From the NCBI GenBank assembly GCA_963829545.1, contig CAWHIX010000014.1, forward strand, positions 1 through 64,000: a stretch of DNA of 64,000 nt. Direction: 5' to 3'. The DNA is from JAXGXJ01 sp963829545 (GTDB taxonomy: Bacteria; Actinomycetota; Thermoleophilia; RBG-16-64-13). The translations under genes were made by a program, and so were the position numbers. Under the pieces are notes generated by a model. It was given only the letters and a program-made list of their open reading frames with translations. It did no database searches and was not told the origin of the DNA. Shown here one piece after another: positions 1 through 10,522 of this stretch (positions within the stretch are counted from its first letter, which is position 1; each line of letters starts with the position of its first letter).

Positions 1-429
1 AGCTTCTACAACTCCACCCGTGGTGGGATCGTCCAGGGTCCGTTCGGACCGCCGAGCAGCGTGTCGAAGAACATGGCGCTGACCTTCGAGGACAGCGACA
101 TCGTGGGGATGATCACCGCCTCCACGGCCGTGCATCCAGGAGCTGCCGCACAGGACGGCATCTCGGCCGAGGACTTCCGCGAGATCGGCATGATCACCAA
201 CACGCCGGCGATGCCCGTGAACAACGGCGTGCTCGTGACTCTGACGGGCGATTCCGAGTGGACCGTGACCGCTACCAGCTATCTGACCAAGCTCGTCGTG
301 GGCGCCGATTCGGTCGTGATGGCGCCGGCGGGCAAAGCCCTCAAGATGTACGTGGACGGCGTACTCACTCCGATCGTGCCCGGCCAGACCTACACGGGCA
401 TGATAGAACTGCAACTCTCTACTACCTAA
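1..429 (+). CDS. C-terminal end of an unrecognised, probably extracellular protein
   Basis: The frame is open from the first base and ends at a TAA, so the start lies outside the window; about 142 residues are visible. I do not recognise the family. The visible part has no cysteine and is rich in Thr, Val, Gly and Ala, with the alternating pattern typical of beta-rich secreted domains (for example GVLVTLTGDSEWTVTATSYL). There is no membrane segment or sorting motif at the C-terminus. A strong hairpin follows about 70 bases downstream, so this is the last gene of its transcript and is not part of the downstream hydantoinase operon. The internal ATG at 73 is unlikely to be the start because coding continues in frame upstream of it. 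Confidence 0.6.
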   Translation, partial: SFYNSTRGGIVQGPFGPPSSVSKNMALTFEDSDIVGMITASTAVHPGAAAQDGISAEDFREIGMITNTPAMPVNNGVLVTLTGDSEWTVTATSYLTKLVVGADSVVMAPAGKALKMYVDGVLTPIVPGQTYTGMIELQLSTT

Positions 430-501
430 GGGCACTGATAGTCGCGGCGTGACCGCGATTCAGTGTCGACGGTCGCAGGAACGACCAGGTAAGACAAGAC
501 C

Positions 502-530
502 GGGGCCGCCTCGAGGATCGAGGCGGCCCC
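502..530 (+). terminator. Rho-independent-like hairpin after the first gene
   Basis: A perfect 12-bp stem (502-513 pairing with 519-530, closed further by an A-T pair) encloses a tiny loop. The following bases contain only isolated T residues, so release may be weak or Rho-assisted. It separates the truncated gene from the hydantoinase cluster. Confidence 0.7.
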
Positions 531-649
531 GCTTGCTGTGCCGCGATGGAGGCTGCGCCCACGCATGCTCCTTTGTTTCCGGACGGGAAGCCCAGCATCG
601 AGTGACCTCGCTGGCGGCCGCTTGGGGCGAGGCGCTTCAATCATTTAGA

Positions 650-2867
650 ATGGGCCGAGAGATTGAGGAACGGCCCCATGACGGGCGTCATCTCGACTCG
701 AGGGGGCTTGCCATAACAACGAGGCACAGGATCGGCGCCGACGTGGGCGGCACGTTCACCGACGTCGTGGCCATCGACGACGAGGGCCGAGTGACGGTGG
801 CCAAGGCCTCGACTACGCCGGAAGACCAGTCGCTGGGGGTCCACGATGCCCTGCAGAAAGCCGGCATCGACCTGAGAGAGGTCAGCTTCTTCTCCCACGG
901 CACCACGGTGGGGGTGAACGCGGTCATCGAGAACAAGGGCGCCCGGTTGGCCATCATCACCACCAAGGGCTTCCGTGACGTCCTCGAGCTACGCCGTGGC
1001 CAGCGGGTCATCGACAATCCGGACGACATGTACAACCTGCAGATGGACCTTCCACAGGACTACGTGGGCGGCTACGACCCTCTGGTGAGACGGCCCTTCG
1101 TTTCGAGGTGCCGGAGAGACTGGACTACAGGGGCAACGTCCTCGTGCCGCTGGATGAGGAGGCGGTGCGGGGGGTGGCGGAGAAGATCCGCGCAGCAAGG
1201 AGTCGAGGCGGTGGTCGTCTGCTACCTCTTTCCTTCATCAATCCCGCGCACGAGCAGCGCACGGCGGAGATCCTGCGGGAGATGCTACCCGGCGTGCCCC
1301 TCTCCGTGTCCAGCGAGATCCTGCCGATCATCCGGGAGTACGAACGGCTGAGCACGGCCACCGTCAACGCCTACATCATGCCCATCATGCAGTCGTATCT
1401 GGAGAGGCTCGCAAGCGACTGGCCGACGGCGGGTTTTGAGAAGGATTTTTACCTGATGCAGTCGAGCGGCGGCATCATGTCGTCGCAGGTGGCCGGCGCA
1501 GAGGCCCGTCTACACCATCGACTCCGGACCCGCAGGGGGAGTGGCTGCCGCCGCCGAATTGGGGAAGTCGCTGGGTTACCCGGACGTGATCTCCTTCGAT
1601 ATGGGCGGCACCACGGCCAAGGTGTGCGTCATCCGGGACGGCAGGCCGGAGGTCACGAGCCGCTTCTGGGTGGGCGGGCAGATATTCATCGGGGCGCCGG
1701 TCATGGACATGGTGGAGATCGGCGCGGGCGGGGGGAGCATCGCCTGGATCGACCAGGCCGGAGCGGTGCACGTCGGCCCCCAGAGCGCCGGCGCGGTACC
1801 CGGGCCCGGTCTGTTACCGCACGGGCGGCACCGAGCCCACGGTGACCGATGCGGACCTCGTCCTTGGCTACATCAACGCCGACTACTTCCTGGGCGGCGA
1901 CATGGGAGTGGACGTCGAGGCGGCCCGCGGCGCGCATCAAGGAGAGGATCGGCGACCGTCTGGGTATCGAGCGTGCCTGAGGCGGCGCACGGCATCTATC
2001 GTCTGGTCAACGCCAACATGATCGGGCGCCATGCGGGTCGTCACCGTCCAGAGGGGCCACGACCCCCGGGATTTCAGCCTGGTGGTCTCGGGGGGCACGG
2101 CCGCCATCCATGCCGTCCGCATGGCTCAGGAACTGCGCATCCCCGGGTGATCGTCCCCCTGAACGCCGGGGTCTTCTCGGCCTTGGGTCTGATCACCGCC
2201 GATGCCCGCTACGACGTCCACCGTTCCTACGTGGCACGTGGCTCCCAGGCCGACCCGGAGCGGATGGAGGCGATCTTCGACGAGATCAGCCCGGGAGGCG
2301 GTGGCCGAAGATCGAAGAGCTGGGGTTCGTACGGGAGGACAGTCGGCGTGCGCTACGAGATCGACATGCGCTACCTGGGCCAGGCCCACGAGGTACCGGT
2401 GGAGATCCCCGCTGAAATGGCTCGAGGACATGCACGGAGACCACGCTGGCGACCTGCATCGACCTGTTCCACGAGAAACACATGGACCTGTTCGGGCACG
2501 CGTCCCTGACGCGGAGGTGGAGTTCATGACCCTGTCGCGTGGCCGCCATCGGTCCCATGGCCAGGCGGAGATGCAGGAGATCGAGGAACGGGCACGGCGG
2601 ATCCCGGCGGGGCCTTCAAGGGGACGCGCAAGGTCTATTTCGAGGAGGCGGGCGGTTACATCGACTGCAGGACCTACGAGCGCTACCCGGCTCAGGGCCA
2701 ACAACGTCATCTCGGGGCCGGCCATCGTGGAGCAGATGGACACCACCACCGTGCTTCCGCCGGGGGAGACGGCTAAGGTCGACCGGTTCGGGACTCTGAT
2801 CGTGAGCTGGCCCCCCAGCGAGAGGGTGCCGTGCGCGCCCGACACCGAGGGAGACAGGGAGGTATGA
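650..2867 (+). CDS. hyuA: Hydantoinase/oxoprolinase subunit A (HyuA family), multiply frameshifted
   Basis: HyuA subunits bind ATP and, with HyuB, open cyclic amides (hydantoins, 5-oxoproline) or carboxylate ketones. The start used is the ATG at 650; it has no clear ribosome site, so the true start is uncertain. An ASKHA nucleotide-binding motif DVGGTFTD sits at about residues 31-38 and FSHGTTVGVNAVIENKGA follows. Further conserved blocks continue in other frames: a glycine-rich SGPAGGVA region near 1530, FDMGGTTAKV near 1597 and a C-terminal ISGPAIVEQMDTTTVLPPG block near 2710. Reading the protein through needs at least ten single-base corrections (for example near 1100, 1195-1230, 1505, 1810, 1935-2035, 2145, 2300 and 2420). 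The stop overlaps the hyuB start (ATGA). The real substrate is unknown; acetophenone carboxylase or N-methylhydantoinase subunits are equally possible. Confidence 0.85.
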
Positions 2868-4724
2868 CGGTGGCCGGCACAGAGAACCAGACCAGGACGC
2901 CTTCACCCTCGGGGTATTGCGCAGCCTGATGGAATCCATCCCCCTGGAGATGGCCGAGGTCCTGAAGCGGACCTCCTATCACCCCATCTTCAACGAGGTG
3001 CTCGATTTCTCCACGGCGCTGCTCGACGGCCAAGGGCGGCTGATCGCCTCCTCCATGGGCGTGGCGGTTCACCTGGGGGCCTCGAGCTTAGTGCCAGGGC
3101 CATCATCGACCACTTCGGGCCGAAGACGCTTCACCAGGGGTGACGTCCTCATCCACAACAACCCCTTCCCGGGGGGCACGCACCTGCCCGACGTGGACAT
3201 CATGGCGCCGGTCTACTCGGCGAGCGGCTGGTGGCCTACGCCGTGGCACGCGGGCATCACGGGGACATCGGCGGCATGCACCCGGGGAGTTTTGCCGGCG
3301 ATACGGTCAGCATCTTCCAGGAAGGGGTCCGCATCCCGCCCATCAAGCTGTACGACTGCGGGGTACTGAACGAGGGCGTGCGCGACCTCTTCCTGGCCAA
3401 CGTGCGCGTGCCCCAGTTCAGCTGGGGGGACCTCCAGGCCCAGGTGGCCGGCTGCCGGCTGGGCGAGAACGCGCATCGGGGAACTCTTCGCCAAGTACGG
3501 CGCCGAGGCCATGACCGAGGCCATGGAGTGGGCACTCGACTACTCCGAGCAGCTCATGCGGGCCGAGATAGAGGGGATGCCCGACGGGGTCTACACGTTC
3601 GCCGACTACCTGGACAACGACGGTATCGACAAGGACCGTCCGGTGAAGATCCAGGTGAAGGTCACCATCACGGGGAGCGACATCAGCTTCGACTTCAGCG
3701 ATTCGGACGCGCAGGTACGGGGCCCGGCCAACTGCGTGTTGGGCGTGGTCCACTCGGCCACCTACTGTGCCATGTTCAACCTCACCGACCCGACCATCCC
3801 CAAGAACCACGGCTGCTACCGGCCCCTGAAGATCATCGCTCCCGAGGGCCGCGTGGTGAACGCGCGCTTCCCGGCGCCGGTGGTGAGCGGCAACACGGAG
3901 ACGTCGCTGCGCATCATCGATACCATCAGCGCGGCGCCTGGCCCGGGTGATTCCCGAGAAGGTCATCGGGGCCGATTCCGGCACGGCCACCGCCCACATC
4001 GCCGGCGGCTTCGATCCCCGTAGCGGCGATTACTACGCCTGGTATCTGGGCTCCGACCCCACGGCCTGGGGGGCGCGCGCCACCAAGGACGGCTTCGAAC
4101 TGGCGGGGGGGCCACGCATCGGGGGCAGCGTTTCCCAGGTGTCCATGGAGGTGTTCGAGACCCGCTACCCCTTCGTCGTCGACGAGTATGCCTTCTCCCC
4201 TGACTCCGGAGGACCGGGGCGTTTCCGGGGCGGCATGTCGGGCATAACCATCATGCGGCCCATCGGGCACGAGTGCGAGGTGGGAGGATGCAACGACCGC
4301 TGCGTCATCCCGCCTTACGGCATCTTCGGCGGCATGCCTGGTCTGCACGGCGAGAACAAGATCATCCACGCCGACGGCAGCGAGACGCCTATCGATCGGG
4401 CCGGCGGGGAGATAGCCCGCGACGGCGACGTGCTCTATTTCCGAGCTCCGGGTGGTGGAGGGTACGGCGACCCTCTGGAACGCGACCTGGACCACCTGCA
4501 GCACGATCTGGACATCGGCCTCGTATCCGCCGAGAGCGCCCGTCGGGACTACGGCGCCGTCCTTGACGCTGACACGGGCGTGATCGAGCGTGCGGCGACC
4601 GAAGCCAATCGCGCTGGGCTCAGGGCGGATTGGAGAGCGGGACCGTATCTTCATCGACCAGAAGACGCTGCCCTTTGCCCGGGTGCCTTTCCGCATCGTG
4701 GGCATGGACGAGGAAATATCGTGA
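2864..4724 (+). CDS. hyuB: Hydantoinase/oxoprolinase subunit B (HyuB family), frameshifted
   Basis: This is the partner of the preceding HyuA and forms the second catalytic subunit. The ATG overlaps the hyuA stop and has an AGGGAGGT ribosome site. Family blocks include the N-terminal SIPLEMAEVLKRTSYHPIFN, the HNNPFPGGTHLPDVDIMAPV metal-binding region near 3155, ARGHHGDIGGMHPGSF near 3250, a glycine-rich GGPGRFRGGMSG near 4207 and the C-terminal RAPGGGGYGDPLERD near 4440. These fall in different frames; about six corrections are needed (near 2885, 3085, 3230, 3475, 3945 and 4630). The end is placed at the TGA at 4722-4724, because the frame reading GMDEEIS then stop looks like the natural C-terminus. 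Overlap and order with HyuA make a heteromeric complex very likely. Confidence 0.85.
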
Positions 4725-4768
4725 CAAAGGCCGGCGACGAGAGCCGGCGGGACAGGGGGAGGAGCCTC

Positions 4769-5176
4769 GTGAAGAAGAAGACCTATCCGCTGTACTACGG
4801 CGGGGAGAAGCAGCATTTCGCGCGCTCGGTGGTGGTGGGTGACCTGGTGTTCTGCTCCGGCATGAGCGGCCGGACCATGGAGACGGGCAACGTGTCGTCT
4901 GTCAACGTGAGGGATCAGATGCTCGTGGCCCTCGACAAGGTCCGCGCCGCGCTGGAAGAGGCCGGCAGCAGCATGGACCACATCGTCAAGACTGTGATCT
5001 ACCTCAAGGACGTCAAGGATTACGCCGTCATGCGCGAGACGGAGTGGGAGTACTGGCAGAAGTACGCTCCCGGGCTGATCGAGGAGCCGCCGGCCAGCAC
5101 CTTCATGATGCCCGCGTCCCTGGCTCGGGACAACATGCTGGTAGAGATCGACGTGGTCGCCTGTCTCAGAGACTAG
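4769..5176 (+). CDS. RidA/YjgF/YER057c/UK114 family imine deaminase
   Basis: RidA proteins hydrolyse reactive enamine/imine intermediates, releasing ammonia, or act as ring-opening deaminases in catabolic pathways. The GTG at 4769 is chosen because AGGGGGAGGAG lies just upstream; the frame is open further upstream only because it reads through the hyuB end. The 135-residue product matches the usual size (about 130). Typical features are GDLVFCSGMSG near the N-terminus, QMLVALDKVRAALEEAGSSM in the middle, VKTVIYLKD, and a C-terminal SLARDNMLVEIDVVA. The gene is intact. It sits between HyuB and a metallo-beta-lactamase-fold gene, which suggests that an unstable nitrogen-containing intermediate occurs in the pathway encoded here. 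Confidence 0.9.
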   Translation: MKKKTYPLYYGGEKQHFARSVVVGDLVFCSGMSGRTMETGNVSSVNVRDQMLVALDKVRAALEEAGSSMDHIVKTVIYLKDVKDYAVMRETEWEYWQKYAPGLIEEPPASTFMMPASLARDNMLVEIDVVACLRD

Positions 5177-5191
5177 GGAAGGAGAACCCTG

Positions 5192-6048
5192 ATGAAGTTG
5201 TACGTTCTAGATTGCGGGCAGATGTGGACGGAGAGAGGCTTTCTCTATCACTTCGGCACCCGAGCCGACACCGGCAAGGAATACCAGGCCGAGCCGTTTG
5301 GCATCCGCAATTGTCAGTATTTCATCGATCACCCCAAGGCCAAGATCGTCTTCGATCTCGGCTTCAACCTGGAGTACTTCGCGGACGCTCGTCGGCTTCC
5401 CCCACCGCAAGGGCCCCGGAGGGCGCTCATGTAAAGCAGGCCCCGGATCAGAACCCCGTCGCCCAGTTGGCCAAGATCGGGGTGAAGCCGGAGGACATCG
5501 ACTACGTCGTCATATCGCACCTCATGAGCGAGCACGCCGGCTACTTGCCCGCCTTCGCGGGCACGAAGGCTAAGATCATCGTGCAGGAGACGGAGATGGA
5601 CTACGCTTCTCGCGTCGGCACCCCGCCGCGGCTCGGCGAGGAACCGGCCGTGGAGCAGTTCCACTCCTGGATGTACGTGCGTGAATACTTCGAGGTGCCT
5701 GGCCTCGACTACATGTACGTCAAGGGTGACTACGAACTTGTGGGCAAGGACGTGGAAATTCTCTCCCTGCCCGGCCATACGCCCGGGATTCCAGAACGTG
5801 ATGGTACGGCTGCCCAAGACTGGCCCCGTGTTCCTGTCCGCCTGCGAGCATCGCGGCATGTACTACGACGTGCCGGTGAACGGTTACGCGCCGGGGATCC
5901 CCCATGCCGTCACCTGGTCGGCGTCGGGCGAGCTGCACAGCTTCAAGCGGGTCCGCGACCTGGTGGAGAAGGAGGAGGGCCAGATCTTCTTCGGTCACGA
6001 CCTGGAACAGTTCCTGATCTCAAGGCGTGTCCGGAGTACTACGAGTAG
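5192..6048 (+). CDS. Metallo-beta-lactamase-fold hydrolase, N-acyl-homoserine-lactonase-like, altered metal motif, frameshifted
   Basis: The protein starts MKLYVLDCGQM with the ribosome site GGAAGGAG. It reads in three frames: residues up to about 5395, a block from about 5435 to 5790, then a last block to the TAG at 6046-6048. The order of motifs is that of AHL-lactonase-like enzymes: a NCQYFIDHP region, the metal-site loop, LPGHTPG, and a terminal GHDLEQF. The first metal motif, normally HxHxDH, reads HLMSEH (5518-5535). The region that usually supplies a bridging Asp reads LSACEHRG. Two or three usual zinc ligands are therefore replaced, although the first and last histidines remain. It probably opens a lactone or lactam in the same pathway as HyuAB and the Mo-hydroxylase, or it has lost hydrolase activity. 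Confidence 0.75.
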
Positions 6049-6058
6049 GAAGGGCGCT

Positions 6059-6961
6059 ATGCATCGGGTGTTGATGCCGTTCGAGTTCTCCGAACCGGTG
6101 ACGGTCGGGGAGATCGTCGGGCTTGTGGATGGACGGGCGACCAGAGTGCTCGCCGGAGGCGTGGACTTAGTGCTGAAGATGAGACTGCGCCAGATCACCC
6201 CGGAGAGAGTGGTGAGCCTGCAGAAGGTGCCAGGACTCGACTACGTGCGGGCGGACGGCTCCGGACTGAGGTTCGGGGCCATGACCAGTCTGCGTGACGT
6301 CGAACGGTCGCCGGTGGTGCGTGAGGGGTGGCCGTTGTTGGCGCAGGCCATCGCGTCGATCGTATCGGTGCAGACCAAGGTCATGGGTACGGTGGTCGGC
6401 AACCTGTGCGTCGGTACCCCGGCCTCGGACGTGGCGCCCGCCCTGCTTGCCCTGGGAGCAAGGGTGAGGATCGCGGGAGTCGCCTCGGAACGGGAGATAC
6501 CCATCGAGGAGTTCTTCGTCGATACGGGCAAGACGGCCGTCGGGCCGCACGAGATCGTCACTGAGATTCTTGTCCCCGCTGTGGCGGCTGGGACGAGCGG
6601 CGCCTTCCTGAAGCTCTCCAAGACCGCGGAGGATATCGCCAAGGTGAACGCGGCGGCGCTAGTGAGCGCCGCTGACGGCCTCTGCAGCGAGGCCAGGATC
6701 GCCCTTGGGTCGGTGGCCTCGACGCCGGTCCGAGCCGCCGCGGCCGAGGACGTTCTCCGCGGTGGGGAGCTGACTGCGAAGGCCATCGCCGAGGCGGCGG
6801 ATGCGGCCGCCGAGGCGGTAATACCCATCAGCGACGTCCGCTCCACGGCCACCTACCGCAAGGATATGGTGCGGGTACTGGTCAGGGACGCCCTTACCGC
6901 GGCGGCAGCTGCCGGCGCCGGCTCGGGCGCGGCGGGCGGTCCTGAAGGGAGGTGGTCATGA
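6059..6961 (+). CDS. FAD-binding (medium) subunit of a xanthine dehydrogenase-family molybdenum hydroxylase
   Basis: This is the CoxM/XdhB-type subunit that carries FAD and passes electrons from the iron-sulfur subunit to the acceptor. It is 300 residues and intact, with AGGAAGG upstream of the ATG. The FAD-binding motifs appear as LAGGVDLVLKM near residue 32 (the family norm is AGGTDLL) and TVVGNLCVGTPASDVAPALL near residue 110. The C-terminal CO-dehydrogenase flavoprotein domain covers roughly residues 175-285. The last residues are a low-complexity Ala/Gly tail. Its stop overlaps the start of the next gene (ATGA), so the three subunits are translationally coupled. The order medium-small-large is the one used by CO-dehydrogenase-like operons, but nothing here identifies the substrate. 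Confidence 0.9.
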   Translation: MHRVLMPFEFSEPVTVGEIVGLVDGRATRVLAGGVDLVLKMRLRQITPERVVSLQKVPGLDYVRADGSGLRFGAMTSLRDVERSPVVREGWPLLAQAIASIVSVQTKVMGTVVGNLCVGTPASDVAPALLALGARVRIAGVASEREIPIEEFFVDTGKTAVGPHEIVTEILVPAVAAGTSGAFLKLSKTAEDIAKVNAAALVSAADGLCSEARIALGSVASTPVRAAAAEDVLRGGELTAKAIAEAADAAAEAVIPISDVRSTATYRKDMVRVLVRDALTAAAAAGAGSGAAGGPEGRWS

Positions 6962-7446
6962 GCAAGCAGATCGCGGTCTTCAACGTCAACGGTTGCGACC
7001 ACGAGGTGATCGTCGAGCCGCACATGCTGCTGATCGACGTGTTGCGCGACAAGCTGGGATTGACCGGCACCAAGAACGCGTGCGGGGCCGGCGATTGCGG
7101 CGCCTGCACGGTGCTCCTCGACGGGAAGCCGTCGTTCTCGTGCCTGACCCTGGCCGTCACCGCTATCGGCAAGGACATCATCACCATCGAGGGCCTGGCA
7201 GACGGCTGCGAGTTGCACCCCATCCAGCAGGCCTTCGTCGACAAGGGAGCCGTCCAGTGCGGTTTCTGCACCCCGGGCATGATCATGTCCACCAAGGCTC
7301 TTCTGGATGAGAACCCGCGGCCCACGAGGGACGAGATCAAGAGCGCCCTGGCCGGCAACCTTTGCCGCTGCACGGGCTACGTGAAGATCATCGACGCGGT
7401 CGAAGCCGCGGCCGAGACGATGAGGAACGGGGGGCAGGGATCATGA
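6958..7446 (+). CDS. [2Fe-2S] (small) subunit of the molybdenum hydroxylase
   Basis: The CoxS/XdhC-type subunit carries two [2Fe-2S] clusters. The ATG at 6958 is preferred over the GTG at 6952 because GGGAGGTG lies 6 bases before it. The N-terminal plant-ferredoxin-type cluster motif reads NACGAGDCGACTV with a later C in FSC. The second cluster uses QCGFCTPG and NLCRCTGY. At 162 residues it is the normal size and intact. Its stop overlaps the start of the large subunit. Confidence 0.95.
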   Translation: MSKQIAVFNVNGCDHEVIVEPHMLLIDVLRDKLGLTGTKNACGAGDCGACTVLLDGKPSFSCLTLAVTAIGKDIITIEGLADGCELHPIQQAFVDKGAVQCGFCTPGMIMSTKALLDENPRPTRDEIKSALAGNLCRCTGYVKIIDAVEAAAETMRNGGQGS

Positions 7447-9841
7447 CAGACGCCTTCTCCGCCGACAGCCTCTCCGTCGTCGGCAAGTCCCTCACCAAGC
7501 CGGACGCGGCCGGCAAGACGACGGGGGCCGCCATCTACGGGGCCGACGTGACACTGCCCGGCATGCTCATCGGCCGTATCCTCATGAGCCCCTACGCGCA
7601 CGCCCGGGTGGTGAAGATCGACACGTCCAAAGCCAAGGCCCTCCCGGGCGTCGCTGCGGTCCTCACTCACGAGGACGTCCCCCAGATGACCTTCACCCGC
7701 TCGGTGATGGCCGAAGGGTTGCCGCCCTTCGCCTACGAGGGCGAGAACCAGGACCAGTACATCCTTTCGGACAAGGCGCGCTACATGGGTGACTGGATCG
7801 CCGCCGTGGCGGCCGTCGACGTCTACACGGCCGAGAAGGCGCTCGACCTCATCGACGTGGAGTACGAGCAGTTGCCCGCCGTGTTCGACCCCGAGGAGGC
7901 TCTCAAGCCCGGCGCCCGCGTGGTCCACGAGCGCTGGAAGGACAACGTCGCCGGAGTGATCGACCACCCCTTCAACCGCGGCGATCTGGAGGCAGGCGCT
8001 GGCGGGGTCGGCCCATGTGGTGGAGTTCAGCGGCCGCAACTCGCGCCAGAAGCAGGCGCACATGGAGCCCGACGTGGCCGTGGCCCGCTGGGACGAGCAG
8101 GGACGGCTGACGGTGTGGTCGCCCAACCAGAACGCCCACCTGGCCAAGAAGACCATGGCCCGCCGGATCTTCGGCATCGGCGAGGGCGACGTACGCTGGG
8201 TCACGACCACCGTGGGCGGGGGCTTCGGGGCCAGACTCAGCCTGGGGGTCGAGCCACTCGCTGCGCTTCTGGCCAAGGTCACGGGCAAGCCGGTCAAGGT
8301 GTTCGTGACACGCGAGGAGGACTTCAACGGTTGGAGCAGCCGCACCGAGCAACGCCAGACCATCCGCCTGGGCGTGAGCGACGACTGCACCATCAGCGCT
8401 CTGGAGCAGACCATCCTCTCGGACGCGGGGGCCTACTTCTCCCACAGCGGCACCATCAGCGCCGTCAACATGCAGGCGACGCTGGGAGTGATGCGTTCGC
8501 CTGTCATCCGCGGCAAGGCCACCATCGTCTACACCAACAACCCCACCTCCAGTGGCATGAGGGGCTACGGGAACCCGGAAGGCTCGTTCATCCTCCAGCA
8601 AGCCGTCGATCTGGCGGCCGAGAAGTGCGGCCTCGACCCGCTCGAGTTCCGGCTCAAGAACATCAAGGGCGTGGGCGAGTGCAGCATGTGGGAGCCGGTC
8701 GACCTGACCAGCTGTGCCCTCGGGGAGTGCATGAGACGGGGCGCCGAGGCCATCGGCTGGAAGGACAAATGGCAGGGATGGGGCCGCAGCAAGAAAGGTC
8801 GCTATCGGCGGGGAGTGGGCATGTCCGTCATGACCCACGCCAGCGGGGCCGGCGGGTTCCTGCTGGAGCACTCCACGGCCATCATCAAGCTGAACGAGGA
8901 CGGCTCGGCGCAGCTTACCGTCAGCCCCTGCGAGATGGGTCAGGGGATTCTGGGGGCTCTTAGCTCAGATCGCAGCCGAGGTCATGGGCCTGCGCTACGA
9001 GGACATACACGTGGTCACGGGCGACACCGACGTCACCCTCTTCGACATCGGTACGCATGCCAGCCGCTCCACCTACGCCATGGGGAACGCCGTCATCGAC
9101 GCCGGCCGCAAGGTCAAGGCCATGGTCCTGGAACACGCGGCCAGGGCGCTGGAGACGACTCCCGAGGCCCTCGATATCCGCGACGGCCGCGTCTTTCTGA
9201 AGACCGAACCGGAGAGGACCGTCGGCGTGGGCGAGATCGCCAGCGCAGGCATCTACGAGTACGGACTGGAGGGGCAGCACATCATCGCCACCGGCAAGCA
9301 CCAGGCGCTGACGCATTGTCCCAACTTCCAGGCCGGCTTCGCCGAGATCGAGGTGGACGTGGAGACGGGCGTGATCAAAGTCCTCAAGTTCGTGGTGGCG
9401 CACGACATCGGTCGGGCCATCAACCCGCTGACCGTGGAGGCCTGTCTCGAGGGAGGGGCGTACCAGGGGCTGGGCTACGCCCTGACCGAGGACCTCGTCA
9501 TCGACGACAAGACGGGCAAGGTGCTCACCGACAGCTTCGCCACCTACAAGATGCTCTCCACCCTGGACATGCCCGACATAAAGGTCATCCTGGTGGAGGA
9601 GCCCGATCCCAGCGGCCCGTTCGGCGCCAAGGGCGTAGGGGAGACCGGCATCACCAACGTGGCTCCCTCTATCGCCAATGCCCTCTACGACGCCGTAGGC
9701 GTGCGCGTCCATTCGCTGCCCATGACCCCCGAGAAGGTCTTGGAGGCCCTGGCGGCCGCGCGGGCCGACGCGGAACAAGGCGCCGCAAGCGCCGCGCAGA
9801 CAGCCACGAACGGCGACGAGCCCACGGAGAGCGAGGTCTGA
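7443..9841 (+). CDS. Molybdopterin-binding (large) subunit of the molybdenum hydroxylase, frameshifted
   Basis: This is the catalytic subunit of a xanthine dehydrogenase/aldehyde oxidase-family enzyme, which hydroxylates an activated C-H bond of an aldehyde, CO or N-heterocycle. It reads through with two single-base corrections, near 7995 and 8955. Conserved segments are GAAIYGADV (substrate domain), TVGGGFGARL, SGMRGYGNPEG and, near the C-terminus, GPFGAKGVGETG, which contains the active-site glutamate. The SGMRGYG loop lacks the cysteine of CO dehydrogenase and is more like xanthine or hydroxybenzoyl-CoA dehydrogenases, so CO oxidation is unlikely. The stop overlaps the ATG of the following unknown gene (TGATG), implying co-expression with it. 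Confidence 0.9.
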
Positions 9842-10522
9842 TGCACGAGCAGGAGTTGCTTCGCCAGATAATCGACACGGTACCGCACTGGTACCAGGCC
9901 GACCATGGACCGGCGGAGCATGTGCTCGGCGTCGGGGGCGAGCGAGTGGCCTTCAAGAGTCACACCGCCTGTTCGCCGGCCTGGCCGCGGTTTACGACTT
10001 CATCACGACCGGTGGAGGAGTGGGCCGCGTCCCTGCCCGAGGTGGTGACCATCCGCGACCTCTCCAATGTGCGCAGGGAAGTGGTCATCGCTTGGCTGCG
10101 ACTGGCACGACGCGAGGTGGAGTGGGAGCGGCTCTTTGCCTGGGCGGACAACCTCGAGTTCCGCACGTCGGAGAACCGGCCGGTCACGCTCAATCTCATC
10201 CTCTCCCCGGGGAGCGGGGGTACCGACATCACCGAGGTGTCGCTGCAGAAGGGGCTCGACTCCATCGCCACCAGCGGGCAGGTCTTCCTGGAGGTCGACA
10301 AGCAACTGCGCTTCCTCGACTACCGGCAGATCACCCGCGAGGACATCTGCCAACTGCCGGCCCCTGCCTTCAACCCTGAGTTCCTGGATCCCTTCGTTGA
10401 CGGTGCTCGGTGCCGGGCAGTGGTCGTTCCATATCACAGAGATGGGGGACACCATCGTCCTCGATCGCGGGCGGTCTCATGGCGTCGTGCCGGAAGGGGC
10501 GCTGGGCAGTCTGCGATCGTGA
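9841..10522 (+). CDS. Unrecognised protein coupled to the molybdenum hydroxylase, frameshifted
   Basis: I do not recognise this protein. It starts at the ATG overlapping the large-subunit stop. The most consistent reading is MHEQELLRQIIDTVPHWYQA, then a short shifted stretch near 9960-10010, then a long conserved-looking block to about 10395. A final block in another frame ends GVVPEGALGSLRS at 10522. About 225 residues result. It is acidic, has no membrane segment and no cysteine cluster, and contains LSPGSGGTDITEVSLQKG. Molybdenum hydroxylase operons often contain maturation or sensor proteins, but no such family is evident. The next gene begins at a GTG overlapping this stop, so the two may be partners or two halves of one protein split by an indel. 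Confidence 0.5.

Noticed and set aside
650..2867. hyuA as a true pseudogene
   Set aside because: Conserved blocks persist in every frame and comparable indels occur in essential genes, so sequence error is the simpler explanation.
7443..9841. Aerobic CO dehydrogenase (CoxL)
   Set aside because: The active-site loop reads SGMRGYG rather than the cysteine-containing CoxL loop.
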